DNA of 35,863 bases, from assembly GCA_020072565.1 (NCBI GenBank), contig JAIQGI010000057.1, positions 1-35,863 on the forward strand, given 5' to 3'. Positions 14,358 through 21,015 of this stretch are shown here, one piece after another. Numbering within the stretch: the first letter of the stretch is position 1; each line of letters begins with the position of its first letter. Origin of the DNA: Terriglobia bacterium (lineage in GTDB: Bacteria; Acidobacteriota; UBA6911). A program made the translations under genes and the position numbers. Under the pieces are notes generated by a model that worked only from the letters and a program-made list of their open reading frames with translations, was not told the origin of the DNA and did not search any database.

Positions 14358-14939
14358 GGTTTTTGTGCGCCGCTTGGCTAGTTCCAGGCGATGTATGTCA
14401 GACTTCTCCATTTGTTCCGGGTACTGAAGCGAGTCGAGGAGCGAAACAACACCAGGCCAATCTTCCGCTTGGAATCTCTGCCTCGCCTCCTCTCGCTTTC
14501 GAACGTCACCAACATAGCGCGCCATGCTGGCATGGTTCTCCAACTCTAATTGCCCACGCTCCGCTTTCGCTCCACGAATGATGATACTTCCATCGCCGAA
14601 TAAAAAATCCTGCGCGAATTGCCCGATATCATGCGCAAGATGCCGAAAACCATCGAGAGGTGCGTCGGAGAAGCCTGGATATGCGGCTTGGCTACTAACG
14701 CCTAGCTCTCTCATGTAACCTTCGTGCGACACGCGTTCGGCTCCTATGTGATATGTAACGAATTCCAAGGAGTATCGAAAATGAAGCTCCAACCGTCAAT
14801 GCCTATAGACAAACTCGCCCCATGCAAATACTCCGCCAGAACCGCGGCCCGCTTCGCGGAATTTGAAGCGGAATTTGTGGGGAGCTAGTACTGGTTCGAG
14901 AATTGATGCACCTTCTATCAGGAGGTCACGTGGATTCAT
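14352..14939 (-). pseudogene. uncharacterised cassette gene interrupted by an in-frame TGA
   Basis: From the ATG at 14939 (MNPRDLLIEGASILEPVLAP) the frame runs 47 codons, meets TGA at 14798-14796, and continues in the same frame to 14352. The flanking parts fit together: VFAWGEFVYRH-stop-RLELHFRYSLEFVTYHIGAERVSHEGYMRELGV. The intact protein would be about 195 residues, soluble, with no family I recognise. A TTG at 14792 could restart translation to give a 146-residue C-terminal product. The simplest explanation is one nonsense mutation. Confidence 0.65.
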
Positions 14940-14948
14940 ATTTTATCC

Positions 14949-15010
14949 AGCTTACGTCTTGGCGTTAACCCGCGGGCCGAAGGCCCGTCGGGTTCAACGC
15001 CTTGTTAGCC
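14949..15010 (-). other. attC site
   Basis: 62 bp, AGCTTAC ... GTTAGCC. Arms GGCGTTAACCCGCGGGCC and GGCCCGTCGGGTTCAACGCC pair tightly. The outer box AGCTTAC has TAC for AAC. Confidence 0.8.
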
Positions 15011-15020
15011 AGCAATCCCG

Positions 15021-15374
15021 TCACCACCATGGCTCTGAGTTGAGGATGTTGTGCAGGTCTCCGTTCAACTTGATCCTGCCATCGCGAGCGACATGCCAGA
15101 GCTCGAACTCTACAGGTGGCTGGGCTGGGTCCACCCGCCGAGCGCCGTCCAGGATCGCGAATACACCGAAGACTGCAGCGTGTGCTGCCTCGAGAAGAGC
15201 GTGCTGGACCATCTCGCGATCAGACGCCGGGAGAGCACGATACCAATTGCCCAAGGCAACGAGTTCCGGTGCAGGCCTCCGACCCGGCGGATCGTTCATG
15301 TTCGCGATGGTACCGTCCGCGGCGGAACGCATCGCAGATACGCGTATGGCAGCTACGAACCCTTCTGCATCCAT
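15021..15374 (-). CDS. uncharacterised cassette protein (117 aa)
   Basis: Not recognised. Soluble: a central ALPASDREMVQHALLEAAHAAVFGVFAILDGARRVD helical stretch followed by a strand-rich VEFELWHVARDGRIKLNGD. The composition and secondary-structure pattern argue for a real gene. Single-gene cassette between attC sites at 14949 and 15394. The first ATG at 15374 has no obvious Shine-Dalgarno. Met15 and Met26 are alternatives. Confidence 0.7.
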   Translation of the reverse strand: MDAEGFVAAIRVSAMRSAADGTIANMNDPPGRRPAPELVALGNWYRALPASDREMVQHALLEAAHAAVFGVFAILDGARRVDPAQPPVEFELWHVARDGRIKLNGDLHNILNSEPWW

Positions 15375-15393
15375 TGCAACCCCTCGCCCGTCT

Positions 15394-15457
15394 GGCTAAC
15401 GCGCAGCATCAGCCGTGGCGCGTGTTTTGCGCCGGCGGCTGGATGCTCTTGTTAGCC
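15394..15457 (-). other. attC site
   Basis: 64 bp, GGCTAAC ... GTTAGCC, 'CATCAGC' subfamily. Its R'' TAA is the stop codon of the HigA gene at 15452. Confidence 0.92.
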
Positions 15458-15751
15458 TGTGTATGTTTCCAATGCTTCTGCCACAGCTTCAGGATTTTCG
15501 GCCGCTACTTTGAGCAAAGCCCTCGCCGGCCCCTCGGGCACCCTACGTCCCTGCTCCCAATTCCGGAGCGTTGCAACGCTCACGCCGATCATGAGAGCAA
15601 ATGCGAATTGCGATTTGCCGAGTTTCGATCGTATCGACTTGATTTCGGTCGGCCTGAATGAGTAGACCCGGCTTGCTCTCATCTGGCCGCGGCGAATCTT
15701 CCCGGCTTGGCGAACACTTTTTACCAGATTTTTGAAATCGTGCTCTTTCAC
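15452..15751 (-). CDS. higA: HigA-type XRE-family antitoxin
   Basis: 99 residues. SFRPTEIKSIRSKLGKSQFAFALMIGVSVATLRNWEQGRRVPEGPARALLKVAAENP is a helix-turn-helix of the type that follows HigB/RelE toxins in toxin-first operons. The N-terminal part (FKNLVKSVRQAGKIRRGQ) contacts the toxin in related pairs. It overlaps the toxin gene by 4 nt. The stop TAA lies in the attC R'' box. Confidence 0.93.
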   Translation of the reverse strand: MKEHDFKNLVKSVRQAGKIRRGQMRASRVYSFRPTEIKSIRSKLGKSQFAFALMIGVSVATLRNWEQGRRVPEGPARALLKVAAENPEAVAEALETYTG

Positions 15752-16065
15752 TTAAACTCCTTGTTGACAATCTTACCAAGAATTCGTATCTGTTCTGGGG
15801 TCAAATCCCCCTGTTCCGTCTTGCGGTAAACGAACAGCATATAGAAAGTCTCTGTGTGCCTGTCCCAGTAATAGATCACCCGTGCACTCCCCCGCTTGCC
15901 TCGGCCTGGCAGCGGGCATCGTAGCTTTCTAAGCCCGCCACTGCCCCGAATGAGAGTGCCTTGCTCCGGGCGCAAGACCAGCGCCAGTTGGAGAGTCCTA
16001 TAATGATCGTCGTCGAGTATCGACGTTACGCTTCTCGTGAACACTGGCGTCTCAACAAAGCGCAT
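15748..16065 (-). CDS. higB: HigB/RelE-type toxin
   Basis: 105 residues: FVETPVFTRSVTSILDDDHYRTLQLALVLRPEQGTLIRGSGGLRKLR, then GKRGSARVIYYWDRHTETFYMLFVYRKTEQGDLTPEQIRILGKIV. This is a RelE-fold toxin of the COG4737 kind, with conserved GGLRKLR and RVIYYW. Presumed mRNA endonuclease. The start at 16065 lies 5 nt after the -10, without a Shine-Dalgarno, so the mRNA is probably leaderless. Toxin-first operon. Confidence 0.93.
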   Translation of the reverse strand: MRFVETPVFTRSVTSILDDDHYRTLQLALVLRPEQGTLIRGSGGLRKLRCPLPGRGKRGSARVIYYWDRHTETFYMLFVYRKTEQGDLTPEQIRILGKIVNKEFK

Positions 16066-16070
16066 TTGTT

Positions 16071-16099
16071 ATTGTACGCCAATGGCGTACACCTGCCAA
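16071..16099 (-). promoter_or_regulatory. higBA promoter with palindromic operator
   Basis: -35 TTGGCA (16099-16094), 17-nt spacer, -10 TACAAT (16076-16071). A perfect palindrome TGTACGCCA-N-TGGCGTACA at 16073-16091 covers the spacer and -10, so bound HigA would block the promoter. Confidence 0.8.
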
Positions 16100-16132
16100 G
16101 GGAAATGATGTAACATCCAGGATTTCAGATCA

Positions 16133-16230
16133 GGCTAACGCTTTGCCGCTCAACCGCGAGCGGCAGTCACGACCCGTCGCATTAGTTTGACCTTTCGGTG
16201 CCGCTCGCCGGTTGCAGCGGCGTGTTAGGC
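16133..16230 (-). other. attC site, long
   Basis: 98 bp, GGCTAAC ... GTTAGGC, arms GCCGCTCAACCGCGAGCGGCA and TGCCGCTCGCCGGTTGCAGCGGC. Recombination site of the membrane-protein cassette. Confidence 0.88.
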
Positions 16231-16258
16231 AGATCCGCGCTTCGATGCCGAAGCAGGA

Positions 16259-16693
16259 TCAAGGTCCCCATACCTGACATGCGATAAGCAACACTACAGG
16301 AAGTAGCTCCAGAACCGTCACTGAAGGGGAAAGGGAATGGAAGGTACCCGTTTCATCCACTACTCCTGAGACGGCCGCGGGTGCAATTATTCCTGTCAGT
16401 CCATGGTGAGAAATAAACGATACTGAACCGAATCCCATGGTCAGGGCGGAGCCTGCACAGAACATCATGCCCAGAAACCGAACCAAGAAGCTAAGAGCAG
16501 GTGGGCGGATTCGTCCAGCGCCTGAAACGCCGACCAAAGGTAATAGAGCCACGATTTGGCACGCTACAAGGACTAACAAGCCTACACGGAATAGTGCTCC
16601 AAACACCTTGGAAAAATCCAAAATAATAACGCCCAAATATCCAGCTGCCAACAAGGAGGCAATTGATCCTACAACACTTATTTTTATTCTCAT
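16259..16693 (-). CDS. small integral membrane protein
   Basis: 144 residues with four hydrophobic segments near residues 7-28, 33-56, 66-97 and 122-141, joined by short loops. An inner-membrane location is likely. No family recognised. It starts MRIKISVVGSIASLLAAGYLGVIILDF. Single-gene cassette. No motif gives a function. Confidence 0.75.
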   Translation of the reverse strand: MRIKISVVGSIASLLAAGYLGVIILDFSKVFGALFRVGLLVLVACQIVALLPLVGVSGAGRIRPPALSFLVRFLGMMFCAGSALTMGFGSVSFISHHGLTGIIAPAAVSGVVDETGTFHSLSPSVTVLELLPVVLLIACQVWGP

Positions 16694-16707
16694 TGATGCA
16701 CGCTTCT

Positions 16708-16771
16708 GCCTAACGTTTGAGCTCAGCGGCGGCGCGCCTTTTGCGCCGTCCGCTGAAGCGAATAGTTAGGC
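16708..16771 (-). other. attC site
   Basis: 64 bp, GCCTAAC ... GTTAGGC, main subfamily. Its R'' TAA ends the Imm50 copy 2 gene. Confidence 0.93.
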
Positions 16772-17233
16772 ATACACCTTTCCTTCCTCGGTACATCGCG
16801 CAGCATCTACAACTTCAATTCGGAAACAGCGAAATGATGCACTTATGCCGAACGCTTGCTGAAACTGGACAGCCAAAAAGGGCGGCAAGCTCTCGCCGCT
16901 CTCAAACTTCCCGCGGTCCTGAACTCTGATGGAAAGGCCGAAAATCCTATTTTGATGGTTAAAACCCGCCATCCTGAAATCACCTACGTCATGAAAACGC
17001 AAAGTGGCAAAAACATCATGACCCGCGCCAGTAGCCCCCGGCTGCGTCGCTTCCAAGACACGCACCTTTACGGTGAGCACCGGGAAAATATTCCTATCAT
17101 CCCAATCACCCGGTTTGACATCACCACGCCAGAAGTGAAGATCGACAACTTCTGCGTCGTGGAATGATGGCCAGGCGCCAAACAAAGCTGTCAACTTCTG
17201 GCTATCTTGAATGAGTGATTCGATACTGGTCAT
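16766..17233 (-). CDS. Imm50-family immunity protein, copy 2
   Basis: 155 residues, a clear paralogue of the protein at 11355 along its whole length: GAWPSFHDAEVVDLHFWRGD, FPVLTVKVRVLEATQPG, FRMAGFNHQNRIFGLSIRVQ, FRCFRIEVVDAARCTEEG. The stop TAA is the intact one in the attC R'' box. Likely role is protection against a polymorphic toxin; no cognate toxin is in the window. Upstream lies the collapsed attC at 17245 instead of a normal one. Confidence 0.88.
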   Translation of the reverse strand: MTSIESLIQDSQKLTALFGAWPSFHDAEVVDLHFWRGDVKPGDWDDRNIFPVLTVKVRVLEATQPGATGAGHDVFATLRFHDVGDFRMAGFNHQNRIFGLSIRVQDRGKFESGESLPPFLAVQFQQAFGISASFRCFRIEVVDAARCTEEGKVYA

Positions 17234-17244
17234 ATACTTTGTAT

Positions 17245-17262
17245 GCCTAACTATAATTAGGC
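17245..17262 (-). other. collapsed mini-attC (18 bp)
   Basis: GCCTAAC-TATA-ATTAGGC: both outer boxes of an attC with the whole hairpin arm missing. It sits exactly where an attC is expected, between the DUF3795 and Imm50 cassettes. Probably inactive. A second case is at 24332-24348. Confidence 0.75.
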
Positions 17263-17266
17263 GGCA

Positions 17267-17701
17267 TCAAGAATTACTCTCTTCGCCCTTGCGCACTCCT
17301 CGGGCGCTCCTCAATAGGTCGAGGCGTGCCTTGTTCTCGTACGGTGCTATGAAGCGAGCACGGCCTTCCGCTGGGATTGGACACGGGTGCTTTGCCGCCA
17401 GCGTCTCGTAGACCACGACTCGGTCACCAAGCTTGTTGCAGATGTATTCAGGGCATTCAGAACAGTTGCCTATGCCTCTTTGGATCACGCATGGCCGCAC
17501 CGGGCAGGCATTGTCAATCAGGCGAGGATTGTCGGCCATGCATCCGTCGCAGAGGATTTGCTCGGCCGGTATCCGGAACCCGAAGTACTTGTGCCAGCCG
17601 TCGCTAAGGACCTGCTGATTGGCAGGGTTCGCTTCGACGTTGGGCCGGTAGGCGAGGCACAGATCGCACCGATAGCCACATCGGCTGAGAATTTGCTCCA
17701 T
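17267..17701 (-). CDS. DUF3795 cysteine-rich protein
   Basis: 144 residues from the ATG at 17701 (MEQILSRCGYRCDLCLAYRP), chosen over the ATG at 17719 because GGAGGGAAG precedes it. Cys-rich pattern: C8-x3-C12-x2-C15, then CDGCMAD, ACPVRPC and GNCSECPEYIC. DUF3795 proteins are predicted zinc- or iron-sulfur-binding small proteins of unknown function, found widely in anaerobes and soil bacteria. Its cassette's own attC has collapsed (17245), so the cassette is probably fixed to the Imm50 cassette. Confidence 0.9.
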   Translation of the reverse strand: MEQILSRCGYRCDLCLAYRPNVEANPANQQVLSDGWHKYFGFRIPAEQILCDGCMADNPRLIDNACPVRPCVIQRGIGNCSECPEYICNKLGDRVVVYETLAAKHPCPIPAEGRARFIAPYENKARLDLLRSARGVRKGEESNS

Positions 17702-17725
17702 GCTTCCCTCCATCTCCAAGAGTTC

Positions 17726-17789
17726 GCCTAACGCTTGAGCTCAGCGGCGGCGCGCTTTTTGCGCCGGCCGCTGAAGCGAATAGTTAGGG
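17726..17789 (-). other. attC site
   Basis: 64 bp, GCCTAAC ... GTTAGGG, main subfamily. Recombination site of the ORF6N cassette. Confidence 0.92.
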
Positions 17790-18317
17790 TCAGTCTGTAC
17801 GGAATCCGATCCGTTGTGTCTTCGGCGGCAGCTTTGGATCCATCAGTTGCTTGATCGCTTCGATCAAGACCATTATCTGCTCGTCATGGTTGCCAAACTT
17901 TCTCTCCAGTTCGGCGATCTTTCTCGCAAGTTCTTTGTATCCGGAGATCATTTCTCGAAGCCGGACAAAGGCTCTGACGATGAATACGCTGACTTCGATC
18001 GCCTTGGCCGAATTCAGCACACTCGCTACCATGATTGCACCGTGTTCTGTGAAGGCGCAAGGATTGACCGGCGAAAACTTCAGGTTCTGAAGGTGGTCAC
18101 AGTTTGTTACCACCTCCTGCTTCTCCTTCTTGGTGAGGCGGAACATAAAATCGGGAGGGAAGCGGTCAGCATTTCGGCGAATGGCTTGATTGAGGGCTTT
18201 GGTGGTAACAGAGTAAGCTTCTGCAAGATCGCTATCTATGATCACCTTCTCCCCGCGAATCAGCAGGATTCGTTGCTGGATCTTGCCGATTTTGACCAAC
18301 GCTTGCGCTTTCGACAT
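17790..18317 (-). CDS. ORF6N-domain protein
   Basis: 175 residues. The ORF6N domain spans about residues 12-95: IQQRILLIRGEKVIIDSDLAEAYSVTTKALNQAIRRNADRFPPDFMFRLTKKE, then VVTNCDHLQNLKFSPVNPCAFTEHG. A coiled-coil tail follows (REMISGYKELARKIAELERKFGNHDEQIMVLIEAIKQLM). ORF6N proteins come from phage and mobile DNA and probably bind DNA. A 23-bp palindromic motif upstream of the gene is repeated inside it, over the codons for VVTNCDHL, which suggests autoregulation. Confidence 0.93.
   Translation of the reverse strand: MSKAQALVKIGKIQQRILLIRGEKVIIDSDLAEAYSVTTKALNQAIRRNADRFPPDFMFRLTKKEKQEVVTNCDHLQNLKFSPVNPCAFTEHGAIMVASVLNSAKAIEVSVFIVRAFVRLREMISGYKELARKIAELERKFGNHDEQIMVLIEAIKQLMDPKLPPKTQRIGFRTD
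18092..18114. promoter_or_regulatory. ORF6N motif, intragenic copy
   Basis: 23-bp imperfect palindrome with GTGGTCAC and GTTACCAC half-sites, inside the ORF6N gene over the VVTNCDHL codons. It matches the upstream copy at 18341-18363 in 19 of 23 positions. Confidence 0.5.
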
Positions 18318-18340
18318 TCTGTCTCCCTAAGCACCACCGA

Positions 18341-18363
18341 AGTGGTCGCAGATTGTGACCACC
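18341..18363. promoter_or_regulatory. ORF6N motif, upstream copy (putative operator)
   Basis: 23-bp palindrome with GTGGTC and GACCAC half-sites around GCAGATTGT, 24 bp ahead of the ORF6N start codon. See the matching copy inside the gene. Confidence 0.55.
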
Positions 18364-18382
18364 TTGTCAATCCTTCTTCGGA

Positions 18383-18494
18383 CCATAACGTTGGCGCTCA
18401 GCGGCGGCCGGCGAAAGCCGAGATGCAGCCGGTGAACCGCGGCGGTTACCGGGGACCCAGATTCCCGGCCGTCCGCTGGAGCGCTTTGTTAGAT
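18383..18494 (-). other. attC site, long
   Basis: 112 bp, CCATAAC ... GTTAGAT, arms GGCGCTCAGCGGCGGCCGG and CCGGCCGTCCGCTGGAGCGC. Same length and arms as the attC at 12568. The outer box CCATAAC is off consensus. Confidence 0.82.
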
Positions 18495-18771
18495 GCTGCT
18501 CTTTTTCGGAGCAGCATCAGTCGTTCATTGCGATCGACAACACCGGCACCCTCGTCGATTTACGCTGGCGTCTCGGGCCAGCTTGCCAATCTCTGGCTCC
18601 AAGAAAATCTGAGCAGTGGCACCATTATACTTCACTGCACACAGCTGGCCCGAGCGCCATCTCTGAGGTATGGCACGCAGCGAAGATATCCAACCCCACC
18701 AGGGACGCCATTAAGCAGGGGAACGCTGCCTTGGCCCTCAGTTTCTTGAAGCCGCTTTCAGCTTTTCAAGC
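18495..18771 (-). pseudogene. conserved cassette gene, copy 2, frameshifted
   Basis: Homologue of the cassette at 12674-12955. One frame gives GFKKLRAKAAFPCLMASLVG. A shift near 18690 is needed to enter the frame WISSLRAIPQRWRSGQ, LCAVKYNGATAQIFLEPEIG, KLARDAS, which stops at a TGA near 18530. The two copies agree at the protein level in the second part. Neither has an intact frame from a start codon. Probably a decayed gene for a small membrane-anchored protein. Confidence 0.45.
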
Positions 18772-18840
18772 ATCTAACGTTGAAGTTGAGCCGCAGACCG
18801 AAGCATGCCGAGGGCTGTCGGCTCGAACGACAGGTTAGGC
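18772..18840 (-). other. attC site
   Basis: 69 bp, ATCTAAC ... GTTAGGC, arms GTTGAGCCGCAGACCG and TGTCGGCTCGAAC. Unlike the attC of the paralogous VOC cassette (7743). Confidence 0.87.
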
Positions 18841-18868
18841 GTCGGCGTTTGGTTTTCAGGCATGGAGC

Positions 18869-19255
18869 TCACTGCCCCGGAGGTGGCTGCCAAAGTTCGA
18901 CCTTGTTCCCCTCAGGATCCATGACCCAACCGAACTTTCCGTACTCGGAGTCGTCCGTCTTGTCCAGGACATTGCATCCTTCGTCCCGAAGCGACTGAAG
19001 CACAGCGTCCAAGTCTTCGACGCGATAGTTGACCATGAAGGTCGACTTGCTTGGTGCGAAGTGCTCACCATCGGCGGCACCGATGGACCACACGGTCGTT
19101 CCCTTTGTCGGATTGCCCGCTGCATCGGTCCAGGTGAACGCGGTGCCTCCCCATTCCTGGACGTCAATGCCCAGGTGCTGCTTGTACCAAGCTCGCAGTT
19201 CGACAGGGTCGTTCGCGTTGAAGAAGATTCCTCCGATACCTGTGACTCTCTTCAT
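18869..19255 (-). CDS. VOC family protein, copy 2
   Basis: 128 residues, same length as the protein at 7852 and alignable without gaps: IGGIFFNANDPVELRAWYKQHLGIDVQEWGGTAFTW, MVNYRVEDLDAVLQSLRDEGC, WVMDPEGNKVELWQPP. A metal-dependent VOC enzyme or ligand-binding protein, function unassigned. GGAGG lies close upstream of the start. Two such similar genes with different attC sites point to separate cassette captures. Confidence 0.91.
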   Translation of the reverse strand: MKRVTGIGGIFFNANDPVELRAWYKQHLGIDVQEWGGTAFTWTDAAGNPTKGTTVWSIGAADGEHFAPSKSTFMVNYRVEDLDAVLQSLRDEGCNVLDKTDDSEYGKFGWVMDPEGNKVELWQPPPGQ

Positions 19256-19302
19256 TTGAGCCTCCTAAGTGCGGTCAAGTTAAAGCGTACTGCGTTTGCG
19301 AC

Positions 19303-19366
19303 GCCTAACGTTTGAGCTTAGCGGCGGCGCGCTCTTTGCGCCGGCCGCTGGAGCGAATAGTTAGCC
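19303..19366 (-). other. attC site
   Basis: 64 bp, GCCTAAC ... GTTAGCC, main subfamily. Its R'' TAA ends the WapI-like gene. Confidence 0.93.
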
Positions 19367-19834
19367 AGCCTCAGTCTTCCGTGCGCGCACAGGCCACCGG
19401 AGCAGCATGCTCTGGAGTGCCGCTGCCGCCGAAGAGAAATCATTTAGCTGAAATGGAAACGACAGCGCGAATCCCTCACCGTACCTTTGGTCCTCAGTCG
19501 CCCAAGGAGGAGAAGATTCCTGGGAGAAGGAAACCAAGAGAACGTCGCCGTCTCGCCTTTCAACGAGTTCGAAACGAAGATTCGGCTCAGTGAATCCAAG
19601 CTCTCGCTCAGGCCCACCGACCGGAACGTCGCGTAACCAGGTAGCAAGGGTTTGGACCTCGAAAGTACAGAGGCAGGGGTCGTTGAAGCTCCAGCGGCCT
19701 TGAGCACACGACACTTCTCCCGAGATGATCAACCATTCGGAATCCCATTCGTCGTCCTTGATCTCCGGGAATTGATACCCGAGCACCTCGAGTCGGAGTT
19801 CCTCCCCTTCGTTGCCAATTAGTCGCATTATCAT
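19361..19834 (-). CDS. WapI-like immunity protein
   Basis: 157 residues: LRLEVLGYQFPEIKDDEWDSEWLIISGEVSCAQGRWSFNDPCLCTFEVQTLATWLRDV matches the WapI-type immunity family, which protects against WapA-like tRNA nuclease toxins in Bacillus relatives. The second half (PNLRFELVERRDGDVLLVSFSQE, LSFPFQLNDFSSAAAALQSMLLRWP) fits too. Family assignment is from memory of the motif and is moderate. No toxin partner is present. The stop TAA is in the attC R'' box. Start is ATG 19834 or 19828. Confidence 0.7.
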   Translation of the reverse strand: MIMRLIGNEGEELRLEVLGYQFPEIKDDEWDSEWLIISGEVSCAQGRWSFNDPCLCTFEVQTLATWLRDVPVGGPERELGFTEPNLRFELVERRDGDVLLVSFSQESSPPWATEDQRYGEGFALSFPFQLNDFSSAAAALQSMLLRWPVRARKTEAG

Positions 19835-19844
19835 CCTTGTGCCC

Positions 19845-19943
19845 GGCTAACGCTACGGCTAAGCTGCCGGGGCCGCCTGCAAGGACGTTGAAGCCTGGAA
19901 AACCAGGATGGCGGCCCCGGTCAGCTTCAGCCGTTGGTTAGCC
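19845..19943 (-). other. attC site, long
   Basis: 99 bp, GGCTAAC ... GTTAGCC, arms CGGCTAAGCTGCCGGGGCCGCC and GGCGGCCCCGGTCAGCTTCAGCCG. Its R'' TAA ends the ankyrin gene. Confidence 0.9.
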
Positions 19944-20642
19944 GGTCCCTCCGATGAGCAAGGTTCGAATCCACTCACTCGTCACCGCCTCACTCACCTG
20001 TTTTCCACGCCCGTCTTTGTCGGTCGGGCTTGCGCCGCGTTCCAGCAGGAGCCTGATGATGCCCGTCTGCTGCTGGCGTGCGTGCTCAGAACCGCTCCCT
20101 CCTCGCCCAGTGGTTTGAACGGCAAGGTGCAGGGGCGTGGAGCCGAACTTGTTTGACGCCCTCGGGTTGGCGCCGCCATCCAACAGAGCCCGGACTGCTG
20201 GCAACGACCGTGTTCGCACCGCTCGGTGCAGGGGCGCCACGCCGCTCTTGTCCAAGGCATTGGGGTCTGCGCCAACCGACAAGAGGTACTCGATCGTCTC
20301 CGCCTGTGCCGTCGGTTCCCAGTGGTTGGCGTCCGCCGCGTAGTGAAGGGGTTGGGCGCCGCGGCGATTCTTTGCGTGGCAATCCGCCCCGTGTGCGACG
20401 AGAAGCATTGCGATCGGACGCCGAAACGCGGCGGCAGCCATATGGAGAGCCGTGTCGCCGGCGTAAAGGTAGTGGGCGATTTCGGTGAAAAAGAAGTCTG
20501 GTGCGCCATGGCGAGCAGCGCCAACCTCAGCCGGCGCTGTAGCAAGAGTGGGACTGGCCGCCAGTCGGCGGGACACCTCGTCGATCTCGCCGTTCACGAC
20601 ATGTCGAACGAACTCAAGAAACACCGACTTCACCTTTGGCAT
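19938..20642 (-). CDS. ankyrin-repeat protein
   Basis: 234 residues with about four ankyrin repeats: GDTALHMAAAAFRRPIAMLLVAHGAD, GAQPLHYAADANH ... IEYLLSVGADPNALD, GVAPLHRAVRTRSLPAVRALLDGGANPRAS, and GSTPLHLAVQTTGR ... IIRLLLERGASPTDKDGRGK. Ankyrin repeats form a protein-binding solenoid. The N-terminal 50 residues (FLEFVRHVVNGEIDEVSRRLAASPTLATAP) look like an ankyrin-type cap. No signal peptide, so cytoplasmic. Partner unknown. Single-gene cassette. Confidence 0.92.
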   Translation of the reverse strand: MPKVKSVFLEFVRHVVNGEIDEVSRRLAASPTLATAPAEVGAARHGAPDFFFTEIAHYLYAGDTALHMAAAAFRRPIAMLLVAHGADCHAKNRRGAQPLHYAADANHWEPTAQAETIEYLLSVGADPNALDKSGVAPLHRAVRTRSLPAVRALLDGGANPRASNKFGSTPLHLAVQTTGRGGSGSEHARQQQTGIIRLLLERGASPTDKDGRGKQVSEAVTSEWIRTLLIGGTG

Positions 20643-20655
20643 CGGTTTCTCTTCC

Positions 20656-20723
20656 GGCTAACGATTAAGCTGAGCGGCGGGCCGCCGCCTTTGCGGCGCG
20701 TCCGCTCGAGCGCGTGGTTAGCC
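20656..20723 (-). other. attC site
   Basis: 68 bp, GGCTAAC ... GTTAGCC, arms AAGCTGAGCGGCGGGCCGCCGC and GCGGCGCGTCCGCTCGAGC. The antitoxin gene at 20665 runs into it. Confidence 0.9.
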
Positions 20724-21015
20724 GTCCTTCTTCCTTGACGAGCCGAACCTCTACCTTGTATCCCAGAGCCTTTGCATACTTTTGCAGGGTGGCGATAGAC
20801 GGGGAGTGTTTGGGTTCAGCGGATTCCAACCGGGCGATGGCCGATTGGGTGGTTCCCACCCGAGCCGCGACCTCCGCCTGGGTAAGACCGGACTCAGTCC
20901 TCGCCTTCAACACCTCGTCGAGAAAGGCAAATTCCTCCGCCAATTCGTCGTACGCCCTTTTCACATCGGTGCGCGCGAGGGCGCGTGTCTTGAACTGCTT
21001 GAGATTACTAACCAT
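20665..21015 (-). CDS. higA: HigA-type XRE-family antitoxin with attC-encoded tail
   Basis: 116 residues: LAEEFAFLDEVLKARTESGLTQAEVAARVGTTQSAIARLESAEPKHSPSIATLQKYAKALGYKVEVRLV is a full HTH-XRE domain. The last 20 or so residues (LTTRSSGRAAKAAARRSA) are attC-encoded. It overlaps the toxin gene by 8 nt. The toxin gene is frameshifted, so this antitoxin may now be an orphan. Confidence 0.92.
   Translation of the reverse strand: MVSNLKQFKTRALARTDVKRAYDELAEEFAFLDEVLKARTESGLTQAEVAARVGTTQSAIARLESAEPKHSPSIATLQKYAKALGYKVEVRLVKEEGRLTTRSSGRAAKAAARRSA

Noticed and set aside
14796-14798. TGA read as selenocysteine or Trp
   Set aside because: No SECIS-like hairpin was recognised, and many genes in the window end in TGA. 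A nonsense mutation is simpler.
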